DNA from: Spirochaetaceae bacterium
Lineage (GTDB): Bacteria > Spirochaetota > Spirochaetia > Treponematales > Breznakiellaceae
Assembly (NCBI GenBank): GCA_031278295.1
Contig: JAITKQ010000178.1
Span: 1-15,726, forward strand
Direction of reading: 5' to 3'
Length of the DNA stretch: 15,726 bases
Of the stretch, positions 5,762 through 14,400 are shown piece after piece (positions within the stretch are counted from its first letter, which is position 1; each line of letters opens with the position of its first letter). Under the pieces are notes generated by a model that searched no databases, was not told the DNA's origin, and saw nothing but the letters and a program-made list of their open reading frames with translations. The position numbers and the translations under genes were made by a program.

Positions 5762-8629
5762 ATGTTAAATAGTAGGTTAAAATATTTCAAATTTATCGTC
5801 GCCCTGTTCGTTACAGGTTTAACAATATTTTGTATGACGTGCGCGCCCGGCGGCGCGGTTTACAACGGCATGGACTCCGCCGGCGCGATTCCGGTTATGG
5901 AGAATCTAAGGCAGGGTATTCTGCCCGGAGGTCTCCACTACTACATATACGAAAACAGTAAGCCTGAAAACCGCGCCAACCTAACCCTGGCTGTCAACGC
6001 GGGCGCGGTACTGGAAGATGATGACGAAAACGGTCTCGCCCATTTTGTTGAACACATGGCGTTTAACGGGACAGACCGTTTTTCAGAGTCGGAAGTGGTG
6101 GACTACCTGCGCTCGCTCGGTATGCGTTTTGGCGCGGATGTCAACGCCTATACAAACGCCGACGAGACGGTTTACGGGATAGAAGTCCCTGTCGAAACTG
6201 ACGGCGACGGCATAAAACGTATTCCCGGCAAGGCTTTGGACATAATTGAAGACTGGACTCGCGCGATAACTTTCGCGCCGGAGGCTGTCGATGACGAACG
6301 GCGCGTAATTATGGAGGAGTACCGGCTGCGGCGTTTGGGGCCGGAAGGCCGCCGGCAAAAGATACTCTGGGCGGAACTGCTGGCCGGTTCACGTTACGCG
6401 GAGCGCGACGTTATAGGCCTGCCGGAAATAATAGAAAACGCCCCGGCGGAGAGGCTGAAAGGCTTTTATAAAAAATGGTACAGGCCGGAAAATATGGCGC
6501 TGATATTTGCCGGCGACTTTGACGGCAAGGCGCTTGAAGAAAGCCTTGCCTCATATTTTGACATACCGGCAGGCCCGGATAAATTTGTTCACCCTGAATA
6601 TTCCCTGCCGCCGCCTGTAGAAAATAACATCAGGGTTGAAATATTTACCGACCCTGAACTTCCGTATACACAGGCGGCATTTTTTTATAAACAGGACTAT
6701 AAAAAAAATAAAAACAACATCGCGGAATACAGGGAAGAACTGATTGACAACTTGATAGGCAGAATGCTGGAGGAACGTTTTCAGGATGTGCAGCTTAACC
6801 CGCAGTCGCCGTTCGTCGCCGCAAGCGCCGATTTTATCAGCATTGTCCGCCCTTCACGCTTTTATGCCATCAGCCTGGCGAGCAAGCCGGGTATGATGGA
6901 TCAGGCTTTGGACGGCATTCTGGCGATAAAAGAATCGATAAACCGGTATGGCTTTACAAATACGGAAATCAAAAGGGCCAAACAGTCCCTGCTCTCCGAT
7001 ACGGCAAGCCGCGCCGCCGAAAAAGAAAAAAGCGAGACGTATTTTTTTGTCATAAAATTAACCTCTCGATATTTTAACAACATTTCCATACCTGACATTG
7101 ATTGGGAACTTGAAGCGCTTGAAAAATTACTGCCGTCAATAAGCAAAAATGACATTCACAGAGCAGTAAAAAATTATTTTTTATACAACGATCTCTTTCT
7201 CTTTATTTCCGCGCCGGAAGCGGAAGCCGTGAATATTCCGTCGAAAGACGCCATAATACAGAAGGTAAAATCCTCAGGGCGGCTTAAAATAAAAAAGCCG
7301 GACGAGGCTGTTTTCGATTCGGCCATTCTGGATAGAGCGCCTGAGCGCGGCAGCATTGCCGAAGAAACGGTGAACGAAAAGACAGGTATTGTTGAATGGA
7401 AGCTGGATAACGGGGCGCGGGTGCTGCTAAAAAGCACAACAAACAAGAATGATGAAATTGAATTCTACGCCGTATCGCGCGGCGGTGTGGCCGCCGCGGC
7501 GCTGGAAGACACGGTATCGGCGAAGGTTGCGGCGGAACTGCTCAGCGCGTCGGGAGCCGGCCCCTGGCCGCGCCGGGAACTTGTCAAAAAACTTTCCGGC
7601 AAACAAGTTTCTTTTTCGTTCAATACAAACGATTTTACGCGCAGCGTACAGGGCTGGTCGAATACCGCCGATCTGAAAACATTGTTTGAATTGCTCTATC
7701 TGACATTTACCGATCCCGTAATCGATTCTGAGGTTGTTCCTGTGGTAATTGACGAGTACCGTACGCTGCTTGCCCGGCGTTCACAAAATCCTGAATCCGT
7801 ATTTTTCGATGAAATAAAAAAAATAACGTACGGCAACAACCCCCGGTTTATGCCGCTTACCATGGAGGACATACCGAAAATCAACGCGGACAAGGCGCTC
7901 GCCTTCATAAAAAAATGCCTTAACCCGGCTGATTATACCTTTGTGTTTACAGGCAACACGGACCGCGAAACCTTGTCCGCTCTTGTCGAAACATACATTG
8001 CGTCAATTCCGGCGACGGCGGATTTTAACCAATGGGTGCAGCCTTCCCCTCCGGTCAAACGGCCGGGAAAGGCGGATTCCGTATTACGCATGGGAAAAGA
8101 AGAAAAAAGCTATGTTTACTCCGGAAGATTTATTGCAAAAACTTTTGACGAAAATACGGCGATGTTGTGCAACGCGATTTCCGAATATATGGATATTATA
8201 CTTGTAGAATCTGTTCGCGAAAAATTGGGCGGGGCTTATGCAATCGAAGCGGCAGTTTCGCTTTCTCCTGTTCCGCCTGACGGTGAACTTTGCTTTGAAA
8301 TATTTTTTGTATGCGATCCCAAGCGCGCGGTGGAACTAAACGCGGCCATAGAAGCGGAACTCGCCAGGATCGCGGACGGCACTATCAACGCGGATACGTT
8401 TGACAAGGCGAAAAAGGCGTTGATAAAAAACTGGGAACAATCCATGCAGAGCAACAGCTATTTAAGCAGAACTTTTGCGAACTATGCCGTTATTTTTGAT
8501 ATTCCGGCGGAGCATCTGTTTCAACGTCCGGCCGCATACGAGGCCCTGCGCCCGCTCGACATGCAAAATTTGATGAAACAAATTCTGCAAAGCGGGCCGG
8601 TAAGCGTTATTATGTACCCCGAAGGGTAG
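5762..8629 (+). CDS. M16 (pitrilysin-type) zinc metallopeptidase, exported
   Basis: This 955-aa protein has the two-half architecture of long M16 peptidases such as PqqL. It would degrade peptides or small unfolded proteins in the periplasm or at the cell surface. The N-terminus is a signal sequence (residues 8-24) ending in FCMTCAPGG. Cys27 or Cys24 could be a lax spirochaetal lipidation site, but the lipobox is not canonical. The inverted zinc motif is intact: HFVEH, His94, Glu97 (catalytic), His98. The third ligand is in ERRVIMEEYR (Glu185/186). The second half (from about residue 540) lacks an HxxEH motif, as expected for the inactive partner half. ATG 5762 is chosen over an upstream in-frame ATG (5654) because GGAAGG (5750-5755) lies six bases before it and the signal peptide starts there. 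The upstream ATG also lies inside the divergent racemase gene. Confidence 0.92.
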   Translation: MLNSRLKYFKFIVALFVTGLTIFCMTCAPGGAVYNGMDSAGAIPVMENLRQGILPGGLHYYIYENSKPENRANLTLAVNAGAVLEDDDENGLAHFVEHMAFNGTDRFSESEVVDYLRSLGMRFGADVNAYTNADETVYGIEVPVETDGDGIKRIPGKALDIIEDWTRAITFAPEAVDDERRVIMEEYRLRRLGPEGRRQKILWAELLAGSRYAERDVIGLPEIIENAPAERLKGFYKKWYRPENMALIFAGDFDGKALEESLASYFDIPAGPDKFVHPEYSLPPPVENNIRVEIFTDPELPYTQAAFFYKQDYKKNKNNIAEYREELIDNLIGRMLEERFQDVQLNPQSPFVAASADFISIVRPSRFYAISLASKPGMMDQALDGILAIKESINRYGFTNTEIKRAKQSLLSDTASRAAEKEKSETYFFVIKLTSRYFNNISIPDIDWELEALEKLLPSISKNDIHRAVKNYFLYNDLFLFISAPEAEAVNIPSKDAIIQKVKSSGRLKIKKPDEAVFDSAILDRAPERGSIAEETVNEKTGIVEWKLDNGARVLLKSTTNKNDEIEFYAVSRGGVAAAALEDTVSAKVAAELLSASGAGPWPRRELVKKLSGKQVSFSFNTNDFTRSVQGWSNTADLKTLFELLYLTFTDPVIDSEVVPVVIDEYRTLLARRSQNPESVFFDEIKKITYGNNPRFMPLTMEDIPKINADKALAFIKKCLNPADYTFVFTGNTDRETLSALVETYIASIPATADFNQWVQPSPPVKRPGKADSVLRMGKEEKSYVYSGRFIAKTFDENTAMLCNAISEYMDIILVESVREKLGGAYAIEAAVSLSPVPPDGELCFEIFFVCDPKRAVELNAAIEAELARIADGTINADTFDKAKKALIKNWEQSMQSNSYLSRTFANYAVIFDIPAEHLFQRPAAYEALRPLDMQNLMKQILQSGPVSVIMYPEG

Positions 8630-8788
8630 ATGAAAAGCCGGCCTCCTCCGTGGAGGCGGCAGCCGGATGCCCCCAAGCCCAAGGCCGCAGGTTGAGGCAC
8701 AAGCGCGACGGCTTGCCTGGCGGCACCTTCCGTATGACTTGAGTTAAAGCGTCCGGAGGCCTAAAATGGAGAAAAGATGGAGGAAGCC
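8630..8788 (+). other. Intergenic region between the M16 peptidase and ATC-hydrolase genes
   Basis: A hairpin, GCCTCC (8641-8646) and GGAGGC (8652-8657), lies 12 bases after the M16 stop. It is not followed by a T-run, so it could be a weak or Rho-type transcript end but not a classic terminator. The rest is GC-rich with no recognised gene. The downstream end carries the promoter listed at 8739-8767. Confidence 0.35.
8739..8767 (+). promoter_or_regulatory. Sigma-70-type promoter for the ATC-hydrolase/birA operon
   Basis: TTGAGT (8739-8744), exactly 17 bases, then TAAAAT (8762-8767). Predicted initiation is near 8774, only about three bases before ATG 8777 but about 15 bases before ATG 8789. 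The second ATG has a full Shine-Dalgarno (GGAGGA, 8779-8784) inside that short leader. The promoter therefore argues for 8789 as the start codon. Confidence 0.55.
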
Positions 8789-9286
8789 ATGAGCAATATA
8801 AAAAATATACCGCGGAACAGGTCGGCGCTGGTGCGGGCGCTGAGGAAACTGTTTGAGCACCGCGCGTTGTGGATGTATTTTTTACTTGACGAGGCCAGGA
8901 AAAACGGGTTGGACGGAAGTAAGTTTGCGCCGCAGGCCATAAGGCGTTGCGGCCTGTACCATGGCGGGCAGGCGGCCAACAAGGGAACATCATCGAGTTT
9001 AAAAACCTTGAAACGAAAGTTGTTTAAATTTCCCGGAAAGCTGATTTTTGAGATGGAATTCCTGCGCTGTACGGACGATAACTTCGATGTCGATTTTCAT
9101 TATTGTCCTTTGGTGAGCGCGTGGCAGATGCAGGGTTGTAACGATGACGATATAAGCGCGATGTGCGACTTTGCTATGTTCGGCGATCGCGGGATTGCGG
9201 AAACCTTCGGATGCGAACTTGAACTGCCAAAGACCATAGCCCGCGGCGATGATTGCTGTTCGATAAGGTTTAAACGTAAAAAATAG
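8789..9286 (+). CDS. L-2-amino-thiazoline-4-carboxylic acid (ATC) hydrolase-family protein
   Basis: The 165-aa protein matches the ATC hydrolase family (Pfam ATC_hydrolase), named for an enzyme opening the thiazoline ring of L-ATC on the way to cysteine in Pseudomonas. Most members are uncharacterised, so the substrate here is unknown. The recognisable core is in the C-terminal half: HYCPLVSAW (104-112), an acidic helix with CDFAMFGDRGIAETFG (126-141), and ELELPKTIARGDDCCSIRF (143-161). Cys106 and Cys156/157 are candidate functional cysteines. No signal peptide or membrane segment is seen, so it is probably cytoplasmic. ATG 8789 has GGAGG at a good distance. ATG 8777, four codons upstream, has a poorer GGAGA site and almost no leader. 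The biotin ligase gene starts four bases after the stop, implying co-transcription. Confidence 0.8.
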   Translation: MSNIKNIPRNRSALVRALRKLFEHRALWMYFLLDEARKNGLDGSKFAPQAIRRCGLYHGGQAANKGTSSSLKTLKRKLFKFPGKLIFEMEFLRCTDDNFDVDFHYCPLVSAWQMQGCNDDDISAMCDFAMFGDRGIAETFGCELELPKTIARGDDCCSIRFKRKK

Positions 9287-9290
9287 AGTT

Positions 9291-10103
9291 TTGAAGCTGA
9301 CGGACATAGAAAATCCGTTTGGGGGGGCGGTCTACTATTTTGATTCATGCACCAGCACGATGGACGAGGCGCGGCGCCTGGCCGGGGAGGTGCCGCACGG
9401 GACGGTTGTGGTTGCCGCGTTGCAAACCGGCGGGCGCGGGCGCTTTTCCTCACGGCGCTGGGCAGGCACCGCCGGCAAAAACCTTACCTTCACGCTGATA
9501 CTGCGTTACGCCGGTTTTTCATCCGTACCGGGCGCGGTTACCTTACGTTCAGGCATTGCCGTCGCGAGGGCAATCGAGGCGCTGGAGCCTGTTTTGGCGG
9601 CGAGGATCGCCGTAAAATGGCCTAACGATGTGATGCTGGGGGACAAAAAGTGCGCGGGCATAATCGCGGAATCGGACGGCAGCATGGTGCTGATAGGGAT
9701 CGGTGTGAATGTCGCGGAAGATTTTGGCGTAACGTCGCGGAAAGAGGCGCCGGATGCCGTCTCCATCGTGTCCGCGCTGGCGGAACTGGACGGCGCCGCC
9801 GCCGGGTCCTATGCGGAAGCGCCGCACAGAATACCCTTCATCCTGGAAAAGGTGCTGTTTTCACTGGCTAACACGCTTTCATCCGGTTTTGATGATGCCT
9901 GGCGGGAAGAGTTTGAAAAACGGCTCTACCTGAAGGGCCGCACAGTCCGCTTTGTTGCGGGCAACACCGCCGTGCCCCGTACCGTAACGGGAACGCTCGC
10001 CGGCATAAGCGCCGGCGGGGAGATCATTCTGATCCCGGACGGGAAGACCGAAGCGGAAGCTTTCGCCGCCGGAGAAATTACGTCAAACTGCCGTGCGCTT
10101 TGA
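9291..10103 (+). CDS. birA: Biotin--[acetyl-CoA-carboxylase] ligase, monofunctional
   Basis: This enzyme activates biotin with ATP and attaches it to the acceptor lysine of biotin-carboxyl-carrier proteins. The 270-aa protein has the catalytic signature TGGRGRFSSRRW (46-57; biotinyl-AMP binding loop), KWPNDV (109-114) and GIIAESDG (123-130), followed by the small C-terminal domain (about 220-270). There is no N-terminal helix-turn-helix, so it is a class I ligase without the repressor function of E. coli BirA. The start is TTG at 9291. The next in-frame ATG (9360) would cut off the conserved YYFDSCTSTMDEA segment. No strong Shine-Dalgarno is seen, and translation probably depends on the ATC-hydrolase stop four bases upstream. 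The product ends three bases before the convergent RNA methyltransferase. Confidence 0.9.
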   Translation: MKLTDIENPFGGAVYYFDSCTSTMDEARRLAGEVPHGTVVVAALQTGGRGRFSSRRWAGTAGKNLTFTLILRYAGFSSVPGAVTLRSGIAVARAIEALEPVLAARIAVKWPNDVMLGDKKCAGIIAESDGSMVLIGIGVNVAEDFGVTSRKEAPDAVSIVSALAELDGAAAGSYAEAPHRIPFILEKVLFSLANTLSSGFDDAWREEFEKRLYLKGRTVRFVAGNTAVPRTVTGTLAGISAGGEIILIPDGKTEAEAFAAGEITSNCRAL

Positions 10104-10106
10104 CCC

Positions 10107-11168
10107 TCAGCTTTTGTGCGCCGCGCTGAAAACGGCCAGCGATTCGACATGCCTTGTCTGCGGGTAAAAATCGTAAAAAGACAGGGTTTCAAGTTTTAAG
10201 CCGTCCGTGTTATCGGGGCTAAGCAGCAACGCGGCATCGCGGGCCAGCGCACGCGGGTTGCAGGAAACATAGCAGAGTATTTCACAGTTGTTACGGAGAA
10301 ACCGGCACATAGCTTCGCTCAAACCTTGACGGCCCGGGTCAACAACCGCAAAACCGTAAGGCTCGCGGACGGTTTTTTCGGCGTTCACCGCCCATAAGGC
10401 ATCCCGCCGGCAAAAGAAACGGGTGTTTTTTGACCGCACGTTCCCTCGCGCAAAGCCCAGCGCGGCTTCGTTCGCCTCCAGCAGGTCAATGCGTTCAAAT
10501 ATATCCTCGAGGTACACGGCAAAGGTTCCGACGCCGCAGTAAAAATCGGCTGCCGGAAGCCGGCGGTTTGCCATCCGCGCCGCGCCCAGCAACTCGTCTA
10601 TCAACAGTTCCAACAGCGCCCCGTTGCTCTGAAAAAAAATGCCGGCGTCCATGTTTATATCTTTTTGATGGATATGCGTGACTCCGCGTGAATTCCGGCC
10701 TTCTACCAGCAGGGTGGAATCCTTGCCGTACACGGAGAAACGATCCTTATCGACAGGGGGCGTGATGCTGAGGGTATTTAGCGCCTGCCGTATCGAAGGA
10801 TCGGCAATGACGCAATCCTTCACAGGTATAATTTCCGTCCTGCCTTTACCGCCGCTCCGCGTCATAAAACCACAGGCCGCTTCCGCTTTTCGCTCAAGTT
10901 TGAGGGGACGCATACGCGATTTTCTGCCTGGAAGTTCAGATTCCGTACCCTGCGGGACGCGGTGTAGCTGCACACGGTTGCGGTACCCATAAGGGCTGGA
11001 CGGAATCACCTTGATACCCGGCGTGCCGAAAAGCCCGGCGCGGGAAAAGGACTGCCTCAAAAATTCCTTTTTTTGCAGTAGTTGTTCCCCGTAATCGATA
11101 CCCTGCAAAGGGCAGCCGCCGCAGCGGCCGTGGTATGGACACGGGGCTTCCTCACGGCTTGCATTCAC
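10107..11168 (-). CDS. 23S rRNA/tRNA (uracil-5-)-methyltransferase, TrmA/RlmD (RumA) class
   Basis: This SAM-dependent enzyme makes 5-methyluridine in tRNA or 23S rRNA. The 353-aa protein carries a [4Fe-4S] site: Cys10, Cys16, Cys19 (CPYHGRCGGC) and Cys119 (VKDCVIADP). SAM motif I is DFYCGVGTF (208-216). VVDPGRQGL (275-283) replaces the usual DPPRxGL. The nucleophile is Cys303 in YVSCNPRALARD, and TRHVE supplies the likely general base, Glu342. There is no N-terminal TRAM domain, so it is shorter than E. coli RlmD (about 430 aa). The start is GTG at 11168. A palindrome and a possible -10 sit directly over the start region. The class is secure. Whether the target is U54 of tRNA, U747 or U1939 of 23S rRNA is not decidable from motifs. 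Confidence 0.88.
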   Translation of the reverse strand: MNASREEAPCPYHGRCGGCPLQGIDYGEQLLQKKEFLRQSFSRAGLFGTPGIKVIPSSPYGYRNRVQLHRVPQGTESELPGRKSRMRPLKLERKAEAACGFMTRSGGKGRTEIIPVKDCVIADPSIRQALNTLSITPPVDKDRFSVYGKDSTLLVEGRNSRGVTHIHQKDINMDAGIFFQSNGALLELLIDELLGAARMANRRLPAADFYCGVGTFAVYLEDIFERIDLLEANEAALGFARGNVRSKNTRFFCRRDALWAVNAEKTVREPYGFAVVDPGRQGLSEAMCRFLRNNCEILCYVSCNPRALARDAALLLSPDNTDGLKLETLSFYDFYPQTRHVESLAVFSAAHKS

Positions 11169-11205
11169 AATGGCCCATTGTAAAACAATTCACGCAAAAT
11201 ATCCA
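11167..11205 (-). promoter_or_regulatory. Promoter and palindromic operator candidate over the RNA methyltransferase start
   Basis: On the minus strand, TGGATA (11200-11205), 17 bases, then TACAAT (11177-11182) predicts initiation near 11170, only about two bases before the GTG start codon at 11168. A perfect 15-base palindrome, ACAATGG-C-CCATTGT (11167-11181), overlaps both the -10 and the start codon. It could be an operator or a start-codon-sequestering hairpin. The promoter match is moderate. Confidence 0.4.
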
Positions 11206-11386
11206 TCCGAACATAAATAAGGCCCGAAAAAACGGCCTTTACGTACCCGTAAACGAAAGGCTTGCGGAGGCGGAGGAGTTTTACCGGAACTTACTGCGCG
11301 GGGAACCGGGGGAGAAAACAGCCCCCGGACGCTTGAGGAAGGCCGTAACAGCGCCGGCACGTCAGCGCAAACAGGAAAAAGGATTA

Positions 11387-11401
11387 CCCCCCCCCCCCCC
11401 C
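11387..11401 (+). repeat. Poly-C tract, 15 bases
   Basis: An uninterrupted run of 15 C ends 85 bases before the ATG of the restriction-modification gene (11486). It lies about 50 bases upstream of the candidate -35. Length change here could modulate transcription by shifting an activator site or upstream element. If an upstream start were used, it would instead switch the reading frame (as written the tract reads as prolines in frame). Confidence 0.85.
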
Positions 11402-11450
11402 GCAAAGCGTCATTCCACATCCGCACCCATTTGCGTAATATTCGCTTCTA

Positions 11451-11479
11451 CTGCAATTTTATACGAAATGGAATATACT
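11451..11479 (+). promoter_or_regulatory. Candidate promoter of the restriction-modification gene
   Basis: CTGCAA (11451-11456), 17 bases, TATACT (11474-11479). The -10 is good and the -35 weak (three of six). Initiation about seven bases past the -10 coincides with the ATG at 11486, giving a leaderless message. Only a weak TGGA precedes that ATG. Confidence 0.4.
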
Positions 11480-11485
11480 GGAAAC

Positions 11486-14400
11486 ATGAGTACCCCATCG
11501 GCGGAAATCAGCCATTACATCAGCGAAGTTGACAAACTCTACCGGGACGGGAACGCCACCGAACACAGCTACCGTCCCGCGCTCAAAAACTTGTTTGAAA
11601 AAATCACCACCGGCTTGACCATAACCAACGAGCCGAAACACATAGCCTGCGGCGCGCCGGATTATATAATTACGCGGGGCAGTATTCCGTTGGGGTACAT
11701 TGAAGCAAAAGACATTCCTATAGGCGTGGATAACAAACAAAACAAAGAGCAGTTTGACCGTTACAAACAATCGCTTGGAAACCTGATTATAACCAACTAC
11801 CTTACATTCCGGCTTTTTACCGACGGTGAATTTGTTGTGCCGGCGACTCTGGCAACTATAAGCGTAAGTGGAATTATGCCTGACAAAAAACAGTTTAACG
11901 CCTTTCTGGAACTGGTAGAGCGGTTTACAAAATATTCCGGCAAGACAATTTACAATTCGGAGCAGCTTGCAAAGATGATGGCGGAAAAATCAAAACTGCT
12001 TGCCGCTGTCATCAAAACCGCCCTCAAAGAAAAGGCGGATGACGATACCCTTTCCGGCCAGTATGCGGGTTTCAAGAAAATCCTCATTCACAATCTTGAA
12101 GCATCGGAGTTCGCCGACATTTACGCCCAGACCCTGGCCTACGGGCTTTTTGCCGCACGGCTGAACCAGAAAGACACAAGCCAGTTTACCCGCTATCTTG
12201 CCCCTCAATTAATACCCCAATCAAATCCGTTTTTGCGGAAATTTTTCAATTATGTGGCGGGGATAAACCTTGACAGCCGCATTACATGGATAGTAGACGC
12301 GCTGGCTGACCTTTTTAATTGCGTTGCGGTTGAAGAAATACAGAAAGAATTCGACAAGGCGGCCCAGGACCCCTACATTCACTTTTATGAAACCTTTCTT
12401 GCCGAATATGACCCCGCATTACGGGAAACAAGGGGTGTGTATTATACCCCGGTCCCGGTGGTAAAATTCATAGTCCGGGCTGTTGACGACATTTTAAAAA
12501 CCGAATTCAATTTGCAAAAGGGTCTTGCCGATTATTCCAAAATCAAGCGCGCCATTCCGGGAAAAGACGGAAAACCGGAAACGCTGGAATTGCACAAGGT
12601 GCAGATCCTTGACCCCGCCGCCGGGACCGGAACCTTCCTTGCCGAAGTGATAGACACGATTTATTCCTATTTTTCCAAAAACAAAGGCGCATGGCTTGAC
12701 TATTGCGACAAGCATTTAATCCCGAGAGTAAACGGCTTTGAAATTCTTATGGCTTCTTATGCCATGGCGCATTTCAAACTGGACATGAAACTCAAGGAAA
12801 CCGGGTACGCCTTCAAAGACGACAGCCGCCTGCGGGTATATCTTGCCAACAGCCTTGAGGAGCCGCCCAGGGAAGCGCCGGAACTTTTTATGGAAAAATG
12901 GCTTGCCGAGGAAGCGAATGAAGCAAACGGCATAAAGAACAATACCCCGGTCATGGTGGTATTGGGCAATCCCCCCTATTCAGGAGAAAGCGCCAATATC
13001 ACCGCCGATGATTTTCTTGCCAACTACAAGAAAGAACCGGGAGGCGTGAATAAATTAAAAGAAAGAAATTCAAAATGGCTCAATGACGACTATGTAAAGT
13101 TTATCCGCTATGGGCAAAATTTTATAGAGAAATACGGCGAAGGTGTTTTGGCGTATATCAACAACCACAGTTTTCTTGACAATCCCACATTCCGGGGTAT
13201 GCGCTGGAACCTGCTCAATAATTTTGACAAGATATATATACTTGACCTGCACGGCAATTCAAAAAAGAAGGAAACCGCTCCCGATGGAAGCAAAGACGAA
13301 AATGTGTTTGACATTACTGTGGGTGTAAGTGTCAATCTTTTTATCAAAACGGGAAAAAAAAGAGAAAGCGAATTGGCGGAAGTGTTTCATTATGATATGT
13401 ACGGTGAGCGTGAGACAAAATACGCATATCTTTTAGAAAATACCCTATCTTCAATGGACTGGAAAACACTGCCAATGGAAGCGCCTCAATATTTTTTCAC
13501 GGAAAAGGATTTTGGTAATAAGGCGGACTATGAAAAAGGCTTTAGTGTGCAGGAATTGTTTCCAGCGAACTCGGCGGGTATTGTTACCGCAAGAGATGAA
13601 TTTACCATACACAAAACAGAAAAAGCCCTAAAAGAAACTATTATTGAATTTCTGTCATTGGATAACGAAGCCGCTAGGGTAAAATTCAACCTAGGTAAAG
13701 ATGTGCGGGACTGGAGCGTTGCAGGAGCAAGGAAAGATCTGGTCCCCAATCCTGAAAAAGATCCTAATCCCAATTTTGATAAAATTGCCAAAATCAGCTA
13801 CCGTCCGTTTGATATCCGCTATACATATTATACCGGCCATTCAAAAGGCTTTCATTGTATGCCCCGTAGCGGGATAATGCGGCATTTTGTTGTTGGAGAA
13901 AATGTAGGCTTGGTTACGGTTAAGCGACAGCCCCTTCAAAACCCCGTATCCTATTATTTTGTTTCAAATCATCTTATATCAAATGGGTACATTCGTTCTG
14001 ATAGTGTTAGTATTGATAATATATTCCCATTATACCTTTATCCCTTCGATGACCGGAATGAACGTACCCCCAATTTGAACAAAGACATTGTTACTGTCTT
14101 TTCTGAAAAAACCGGGCTTTTATTCACTGCCGAAAAACAGGACAATGAAAATTCATTCGCCCCCATTGATTTGCTCGATTATATCTATGCCGTTCTCTAC
14201 AGCAATAATTACCGTGCAAAATACAGGGAGTTCCTTAAAATAGACTTTCCCCGCATACCCTATCCTGAAAACGCGGAGCAGTTTCAAAAACTTGCTTCCA
14301 TCGGTTCCTTGTTGCGTAACCTTCATTTGATGGAAAATGTAAGCCCCGCAATGGATACGGCCGATTTTCCTGTTGCCGGGACAAATGAAATAGAAACCGT

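Larger units (their letters stand above)
11169..11485. other. Divergent intergenic region upstream of the restriction-modification gene
   Basis: This interval separates the minus-strand methyltransferase from the plus-strand restriction-modification gene. It holds an inverted repeat AAGGCC (11219-11224) / GGCCTT (11234-11239) without a T-run and the 15-C tract. The plus frame shared with the downstream gene has no stop from before 11169 to 11485 and reads as a charged helical segment (ERLAEAEEFYRNLLRGE, around 11260-11310). The only upstream start in that frame is inside the opposite-strand gene, so I treat it as noncoding or a remnant. Confidence 0.45.

Noticed and set aside
11135..11485. 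N-terminal extension of the restriction-modification protein through the C-run
   Set aside because: The only upstream start in frame lies inside the opposite-strand methyltransferase, the segment is proline-tract interrupted, and the family N-terminus fits ATG 11486.
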